Part shown: positions 1 to 4,565 of the stretch, piece after piece
How positions within the stretch are numbered: position 1 is the first letter of the stretch
Layout of the letters: every line of letters begins with the position of its first letter
From: Euryarchaeota archaeon UBA556
GTDB taxonomy: Archaea; Thermoplasmatota; Poseidoniia; Poseidoniales; Thalassarchaeaceae
Assembly: GCA_002494975.1 (NCBI GenBank)
Contig: DADI01000050.1
Location: 1-6,104 of the forward strand
DNA: 6,104 bases
Direction: 5' to 3'
Program-made: the position numbers and the translations under genes
Notes under the pieces: generated by a model
Seen by the model: only the letters and a program-made list of their open reading frames with translations
Told to the model about the DNA's origin: nothing
Database searches by the model: none

Positions 1-1359
1 AGATAACTCATGAGGATACATTGTAATAACCGCCCCAGGATTAGGTATCTGGACATCTTCAAGAATCTTTACTACTTGTCCTCTATGAGCAGGGTCAAGT
101 TGTAAGTAATCAATCAATATCATACCTGGTATCGATATTACCATCACCAAAGCAACGATGGTTCCAACGACCTGATTAGGAGTCCACAGAAGTATTGCAT
201 AAGTTAGTGCTAGAGTAAATGTAAAAGGTATTGATCTAATTATCAAAAATCTATGAACTTCTTCAAGCCTAGAGAAATCAACAAAGAGTGATGAAATGAT
301 AGGGGAATAGAAAGCAATCATAAACGCCGAATGGACCCAATTGTTGTCAGAAATTTCTAATTCTTCATGCCATAAATCACCCAAAAAAAGACTACTATCA
401 TACCATAGAATCAATAATAATATGACAGATACATATGGAATTGACACCAACATCTTTCTGAAGTCTTCTTTTCTATCCATCGAGGATTTTATTGAGGCTC
501 TTAGTATACCAAAAGGAATCAATAAAAAGCAATAAGAAATTAATTCATCCGTATAATTAGTGCATGATATTGATACCTCGGCAGAAGCGTAGAATATTAC
601 GGCAAAGCGAGTCCCCCATGAAGAAATTAGGTTTGGTCCCATACATGAAGTTATAAGATAAGTTAATAGAAGAATTAAGAAAAATATTGATGAAAAACGA
701 TCAGATAAAATCCAATTATACATAAATCTAAATGGGGACTTTAATGAAGAAAAAATTCTATCGTATTGAGATAATCTAGAGTCTACTAAACGGTTATGGG
801 TCTTCATAACCTCATAAATCTGCTTTTCAACTGTATATAGGGGGTTTAACGCAGTCATTGGCTCTTGGAAAATCATACTTATTTCATTACCTCTAATAAA
901 TCTCATAAATTTCTCATGTTCTCTTAAATCGGAGTAAATAAAATATTTGATAATAAGAGAAATAATAATCAATCCAAAGCCTAACATTATGATTTGGAAA
1001 CCTAGTAGTGGATCATTCATAAAAGGCATTAGATAAACAAAACCTACAGGGAAGAAAATTAAAACTGCGATGTAGGGTAATATGTTACTAAGAAATACAA
1101 GAGAATTATTTTTATCACTTTCATGAAAAATCATTTCCTTACCATCATACTTGATACTTCCTTCATCAACGATACAAGTGGCTAATCCAATACTGGTCAA
1201 TGAGGTAACCGACTTACCACATCCTGATTCCCCTACGACACCCATTATTTGACCCTTTTTAACTTCAAGATTTACATCATGTAAAGCCTCAACTGGGCCT
1301 TCAAGTGTGTCGAAATGGACTTTGAGATTTTGAATTTTTAATAACGAATTTTCAGACAC
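1..1359 (-). CDS. dppD: DppD/OppD-type peptide ABC transporter ATPase with two transmembrane insertions (partial, 3' end beyond left edge)
   Basis: ATP-hydrolysing subunit of a peptide/nickel-class ABC importer. An open frame of 453 codons runs from a GTG at 1359 to the window edge with no stop. Core landmarks: LLKIQNLKVHF at 6-16, Walker A GESGCGKS at 43-50, Q-loop region ISMIFQEPMTALNP at 160-173 (Gln165), and MYPHELS at 447-453, where the window cuts the LSGG signature. Walker B, the H-loop and the usual C-terminal oligopeptide domain lie outside. Spacing is abnormal: Walker A Lys to Q-loop Gln is 116 residues (usually about 50-55) and Q-loop to signature about 285 (usually about 55-60). 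The extra sequence is hydrophobic: about 76-152 with two likely membrane helices (88-112, 117-141), and about 191-422 with six (near 221-238, 272-288, 304-320, 343-361, 370-392, 395-416). Charged loops such as KSSMDRKEDFRK (291-302) fit the cytoplasmic side. The GTG is preferred because a full Shine-Dalgarno precedes it and the next in-frame ATG (39) abuts Walker A. Family call is firm; the inserts' function is unknown. Confidence 0.9.
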   Translation of the reverse strand, partial: MSENSLLKIQNLKVHFDTLEGPVEALHDVNLEVKKGQIMGVVGESGCGKSVTSLTSIGLATCIVDEGSIKYDGKEMIFHESDKNNSLVFLSNILPYIAVLIFFPVGFVYLMPFMNDPLLGFQIIMLGFGLIIISLIIKYFIYSDLREHEKFMRFIRGNEISMIFQEPMTALNPLYTVEKQIYEVMKTHNRLVDSRLSQYDRIFSSLKSPFRFMYNWILSDRFSSIFFLILLLTYLITSCMGPNLISSWGTRFAVIFYASAEVSISCTNYTDELISYCFLLIPFGILRASIKSSMDRKEDFRKMLVSIPYVSVILLLILWYDSSLFLGDLWHEELEISDNNWVHSAFMIAFYSPIISSLFVDFSRLEEVHRFLIIRSIPFTFTLALTYAILLWTPNQVVGTIVALVMVISIPGMILIDYLQLDPAHRGQVVKILEDVQIPNPGAVITMYPHELS

Positions 1360-1363
1360 AAAA

Positions 1364-1370
1364 TCACCTC
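1364..1370 (-). promoter_or_regulatory. Ribosome binding site of dppD
   Basis: GAGGTGA on the minus strand, continuing to GAGGTGAT, is a full complement to the 16S rRNA 3' end. It lies 4 bases before the GTG start of the ATPase. Its last three bases are the TGA stop of dppC, so ending dppC and starting dppD are physically coupled. It decides the GTG start at 1359. Confidence 0.8.
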
Positions 1371-3274
1371 TTATTTTTCGGATCTACTATATCTCTTAAT
1401 CCATCTCCGAGCAAATTGAAACCAAGAGTTGTGAGTAAAATCGCCAAACCAGGGAATGTCACTAACCACCAGGAATTGGGGAAAAATCTACGGCCATCAG
1501 AAACCAGAATACCCCATTCTGCAGTCCCCGGTTCAGCACCGAGGCCTATGAAAGATAAACCAGATGCAGATAATATTGTACCACCTACATCAAGTGTAAA
1601 AGCAACCAACAACGGGGCCCAAGCACTCGGTAATATATGCCTGAACATTATTCTTCCATCAGGGGCTCCCACAGATTTTGCTGCCTCTACAAACGTCATC
1701 TCTCTGATGTACAAGACTTGACCTCGGATCAGTCTTGCATAACCAGGCCAACCAGTTAATATTAATGCAGCCTGAATTTTCCATAATCTATCAAAGTCCT
1801 TAATCAGAATAAAATCGGAATCACTGGATTTAGTTACAAAAATTAACAAAACGACTGAAATGAATATCAGAATCGTCCTTAATGCTAAGAATCGATAAGG
1901 ATTCCCAAAATCAAATGATTCAGAGATTCTCTTTGAAATCAATTTACTAGGTACACCTTCATTTAATGTTTTATCCAAGATTGTTATTACCACATATAGG
2001 GTGAAAATCGCAACTAAAGTTAATGATTTAACTAACTTCACGTCAGTATTATTTGACCATAATTCTGGCCAAAAACTCCCTAAGAAAATTAATGTTAAAC
2101 CTACTAATAAAACTCCTCTGAAGCGCAATAAAAATAACGCGATTTCAAGTATTGAGTTTTTGAAATTAAAAACTTTATTTTCTAAATCAGACTGTGACGC
2201 CAATTTATTTTTTATTTTAAACATTAAATTTCGATCGGTTCCTTCTCCTGTAATTAATTCAGAAATTACGTTTCTTGTAGAAAGAATATTAAAAAATAAC
2301 AATAAAAATGCTGCGGTGGACATCGCGATTGTTAGGCTTGTAGTATTCTGTAATGCGGCGACAAAAGCCATTGCTAAAATCAAGCCAGGCACTGCAAAGA
2401 ATACATCAGTAATTCGCATGATTACTTCGTCAATAACTCCGCCATAATACCCACTTATGCTTCCAACAATTGTACCCAATGCAACAGTTAAGAACGCAAC
2501 GGTAATACCTATTTTTAGTGAAATACGGGAACCATATAATATCTTACTAAACAAATCTTGCCCGGTATTTGTGGTACCCATAATACATACATCATAACCA
2601 TCAGGTAACCACCAATGATGCATGTCATTATTCTGAAATTCATAAGTAACCCATATTTTTGAACTAGTAATGTTTAACGCTTCGTCCGTCACAAAAAATG
2701 TGGTTTCATTATAGACTATTATCAAAGAATTATTCAAATCATAACCTAAATCATCTTCGATAAATTCAATCTCAATAATTTCTAGAGGTATTGGTGTAAG
2801 AGATCCGTTTTCATCAATCACTGGATCTGAAACAGCAGGTACATAACGAGAATACCCTTTAGTTTTTATTCCAAATAAATCAATCCCTTGCTCATGCCAA
2901 TCGCATGCCTCCGAGAATGGAGCTTCTCTTCTTGGTTCGTTATCAATCCACCAAAGATCTTCTGTATCTTGCAAATTCCTGTAAGGATGTTCGACTGCAA
3001 TATCATCTGCAAAAATACTGATAGTTGAAACTGTAACTATAAGAGTTAAACCGATTATAGCAAGTATTGATTTCCTAAAAATCTTCCAACTTTTTTTTAA
3101 GTCATAAAATCTTTGTTTCCAGCCTTGGATGAATCGTGTGAATCCCTCCTCACGATCTTCAAGGCTTTCTGCCCACTTTTTACCTCTTATTTTATCAAAA
3201 ATAATCCCAATAGTAAAAATTAAGAAAAATAAATATATGCTATACAAAATGAAATCAGTGGTGAAATCACTCAT
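1364..3274 (-). CDS. dppC: DppC-type peptide ABC transporter permease, enlarged to 636 residues by a membrane insert and an external domain
   Basis: Inner-membrane permease that pairs with DppB to form the channel. Family features: OppC_N-like segment with TM1 at 66-89, TM2 at about 251-275, TM3 at 286-308, TM4 with GWPGYARLIRGQVL at 508-521, the EAA coupling motif EAAKSVG...ILP at 530-549 that docks on the ATPase, TM5 near 552-575, SGLSFIGLGAEP at 571-582, and TM6 at 602-622 with NLLGDGLRD and a DP-basic tail. Usual length is about 280-320. Three additions explain the excess: an extra N-terminal helix (8-27); an external domain of about 140 residues (90-230) with Cys124 and Cys230 and several N-x-S/T sites; and about 190 residues (310-497) between TM3 and TM4 with four likely helices (316-334, 378-402, 413-433, 459-481). 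The ATG start overlaps the dppB stop (ATGA), with AAGGGTG upstream at 3283-3289. The insert DNA is more AT-rich than the core. Family call is firm; additions are of unknown role. Confidence 0.95.
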   Translation of the reverse strand: MSDFTTDFILYSIYLFFLIFTIGIIFDKIRGKKWAESLEDREEGFTRFIQGWKQRFYDLKKSWKIFRKSILAIIGLTLIVTVSTISIFADDIAVEHPYRNLQDTEDLWWIDNEPRREAPFSEACDWHEQGIDLFGIKTKGYSRYVPAVSDPVIDENGSLTPIPLEIIEIEFIEDDLGYDLNNSLIIVYNETTFFVTDEALNITSSKIWVTYEFQNNDMHHWWLPDGYDVCIMGTTNTGQDLFSKILYGSRISLKIGITVAFLTVALGTIVGSISGYYGGVIDEVIMRITDVFFAVPGLILAMAFVAALQNTTSLTIAMSTAAFLLLFFNILSTRNVISELITGEGTDRNLMFKIKNKLASQSDLENKVFNFKNSILEIALFLLRFRGVLLVGLTLIFLGSFWPELWSNNTDVKLVKSLTLVAIFTLYVVITILDKTLNEGVPSKLISKRISESFDFGNPYRFLALRTILIFISVVLLIFVTKSSDSDFILIKDFDRLWKIQAALILTGWPGYARLIRGQVLYIREMTFVEAAKSVGAPDGRIMFRHILPSAWAPLLVAFTLDVGGTILSASGLSFIGLGAEPGTAEWGILVSDGRRFFPNSWWLVTFPGLAILLTTLGFNLLGDGLRDIVDPKNKR

Positions 3275-4407
3275 TCTAATCGCACCCTTGGATCGACTAT
3301 AGCGTATGAAATATCTACAAGTAAATTAGAGAGGAGGAAAATTATAGCTGTAACTAAAGTAACCCCCATTATCATTGAAAAATCTAAGTAAACAATAGCA
3401 TCGACAGCTGTTTTACCCATACCTGGGAATGCAAATATGGTTTCTGTAAGAACAGCGCCTCCTATGGCACCCCCTATAGAGAATCCTAGAATCGTAACTA
3501 TTGGCACCAAAGCATTACGTACAGCATGGACTAGAATGACTCTAGTTTCAGAAATTCCTTTAGCTCGAGCGGTTCTAACATAATCTTCATTCATCACCTC
3601 TAAAAGGCTGGCTCTCATATATCTTAGAAGTCCTCCAGTACTCGCCACTGCTAGTGTGAAACAGGGTAAGAATAGATGCTTTAAAGTATCCATAAACATA
3701 TCCATGTGAGACATTGAAACTTCGTAACGATTTGTCTGAGGATTGAATTTCGTTGGCTCATCTACAATCCAACTATCGATTAAGTGGAACCCAGTCCCTG
3801 TATCTGGGAATGTATAGGTAGGATCATGTCTCCCGTATATAGGAAAACAACCACCTTCAGTATCAGGAACCAAAGGTAAAGCCTGAGTTATTGGATCGCA
3901 TATACCAACTTGAGTTCCGAGAATATATTGGAACATCATGGCTAGCCAAAATATGGGTAAACTAACAAATGCAATCGCAACAAATCTGGATGCCTGGTCG
4001 AATAGTTTGTCTTGCCATACTGCGCTAAAAATCCCTAAAGTGATGCCCATGGGAAATCCCATTGCTAGAGATAAAAAAGACATCTCAAGAGTGATAGGAG
4101 CAGCATCTCTGAGCTTCTCAATTACTGGACGATGGAATGTAACTGATTCACCCCAGTCACCCTCAAGAAGATTTGTAACATATATGACATATTGCTGCCA
4201 TACTGGTTTATCAAGACCCAATCTTATGACATTAGATTCGTAGGCAGTTAGTCCATTGGAGCCAACTACTCCACATTTTTCACCACATAAGGCGGCTGCA
4301 GGGTCGGCAGGTATAATCTGGGCTATAGCGAATGTGAATATTGAAACTCCCATGATTACAGGGATTAAGAGGATTAATCTTCTGACAATAAATTCTTGTA
4401 GCTTCAT
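3271..4407 (-). CDS. dppB: DppB-type peptide ABC transporter permease
   Basis: First permease subunit of the importer. From the ATG it has 378 residues, slightly above the usual 305-340. Visible features: FIVRRLILLIPVIMGVSIF starting TM1 (about 10-32), the IIPADPA motif right after it, LGLDKPVWQQYVIYVTNLL and EGDWGESV of the external segment (64-89), TM2 about 104-127, TM3 about 141-164, TM4 about 242-262, the DppB-type EAA loop YVRTARAKGISETRVILVHA (276-295), TM5 about 300-322, and TM6 about 342-364, ending DPRVRLE. The external loop between TM3 and TM4 (about 163-240) is somewhat long and holds Cys170 and Cys187; Cys41 and Cys45 form a CGEKC pair after TM1. These may be disulfides outside the cell. 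An in-frame TTG at 4413 lies only 3 bases after the Shine-Dalgarno, whereas the ATG at 4407 lies 9 bases after it, so the ATG is chosen. It overlaps dppC by 4 bases. Unlike dppC and dppD, it carries no membrane insert. Confidence 0.95.
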   Translation of the reverse strand: MKLQEFIVRRLILLIPVIMGVSIFTFAIAQIIPADPAAALCGEKCGVVGSNGLTAYESNVIRLGLDKPVWQQYVIYVTNLLEGDWGESVTFHRPVIEKLRDAAPITLEMSFLSLAMGFPMGITLGIFSAVWQDKLFDQASRFVAIAFVSLPIFWLAMMFQYILGTQVGICDPITQALPLVPDTEGGCFPIYGRHDPTYTFPDTGTGFHLIDSWIVDEPTKFNPQTNRYEVSMSHMDMFMDTLKHLFLPCFTLAVASTGGLLRYMRASLLEVMNEDYVRTARAKGISETRVILVHAVRNALVPIVTILGFSIGGAIGGAVLTETIFAFPGMGKTAVDAIVYLDFSMIMGVTLVTAIIFLLSNLLVDISYAIVDPRVRLE

Positions 4408-4416
4408 AGACAAATC

Positions 4417-4422
4417 CCACCT
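4417..4422 (-). promoter_or_regulatory. Ribosome binding site of dppB
   Basis: AGGTGG on the minus strand. Its spacing is 9 bases to the ATG at 4407 and only 3 to the upstream in-frame TTG at 4413. The normal spacing favours the ATG, so the protein should begin MKLQEF rather than MSMKLQEF. Confidence 0.7.
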
Positions 4423-4437
4423 AAATTAGGTTGAAAT

Positions 4438-4456
4438 ATTGGTTTAAAAAACCAAT
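4438..4456. repeat. Perfect 8-bp inverted repeat, candidate operator before dppB
   Basis: ATTGGTTT (4438-4445), a 3-base spacer, and AAACCAAT (4449-4456) form an exact inverted repeat of 19 bases. Read on the minus strand it touches the TATA-like box and lies before the dppB ribosome binding site. That is where a dimeric repressor would block promoter binding or the start of transcription. It could instead fold as a small RNA hairpin in the leader, but the stem is AT-rich and weak. The symmetry is seen directly; the operator role is inference. Confidence 0.45.
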
Positions 4457-4462
4457 TTATAA
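4455..4462 (-). promoter_or_regulatory. Candidate TATA box / internal promoter for dppB-dppC-dppD
   Basis: TTATAAAT on the minus strand, preceded by the purine-containing TTGAGAA. It sits about 50 bases before the dppB start. A start of transcription about 25 bases downstream would give a leader of roughly 25 bases that still contains the AGGTGG site. This fits an archaeal TATA box. The stretch is generally AT-rich, so a chance match is possible; no convincing bacterial -35/-10 pair with good spacing was found. Confidence 0.35.
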
Positions 4463-4488
4463 TTCTCAAAATAATCATTTAGAGAATC

Positions 4489-4536
4489 AAAAAAAAAACG
4501 GCTCGATAACAGCCACCGTAGTGACTGTTATCGGCC
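4489..4536 (-). terminator. Intrinsic terminator with cUACGg tetraloop and U10 tract, between the binding-protein gene and dppB
   Basis: Read on the minus strand: GGC, then CGATAACAG, a U facing G, CAC, loop UACG, GTG, G, CTGTTATCG, a bulged A, GCC, one G, then ten T (plus-strand A tract 4489-4498). The hairpin therefore has 13 continuous pairs (one U-G wobble), three more pairs beyond a one-base bulge, and a UNCG tetraloop closed by C-G, which is known to be exceptionally stable. The stem begins 29 bases after the binding-protein stop. It acts only in the minus direction, as no T run follows on the plus strand. Partial read-through would give more binding protein than permease, as is usual in such operons. 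Confidence 0.85.
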
Positions 4537-4565
4537 TTACGTATTTCCGAACTAGTCAATAAGAC

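Noticed and set aside
341..535. Plus-strand open frame of 64 codons
   Set aside because: Antisense to the ATPase membrane insert; no signal of its own.
94..1134. Reading the ATPase inserts as a frameshift, chimera, intein, intron or inserted gene
   Set aside because: The frame is open through all 453 codons. Both inserts fall between recognisable NBD blocks, there are no intein splice motifs or intron structure, and no start/stop signals separate an independent gene. A chimeric read cannot be fully excluded without coverage data, but two frame-preserving inserts with even helix counts make it unlikely.
1..1359. A separate ABC exporter-type fusion (membrane domain plus NBD)
   Set aside because: In fused exporters the membrane domain precedes an intact NBD. 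Here the hydrophobic blocks interrupt the NBD, and its motifs (IFQEPMTALNP, YPHELS) are of the DppD/OppD importer type in a Dpp gene order.
1416..1721. Plus-strand open frame of 101 codons
   Set aside because: Antisense to the most conserved part of DppC (EAA loop to C-terminus). It is open only because of the codon use of the real gene.
2001..2447. Plus-strand open frame of 148 codons
   Set aside because: It is antisense to the DppC insert and TM2-TM3, whose minus-strand frame is clearly coding. The translation is low in recognisable structure, and there is no ribosome binding site or neighbour in that direction.
3938..4243. Plus-strand open frame of 101 codons
   Set aside because: Antisense to the N-terminal half of dppB, with no family resemblance.
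4489..4536. Bidirectional terminator
   Set aside because: Only the minus strand has a U tract after the stem. On the plus strand the hairpin is followed by TTACGTATTT, without a T run.
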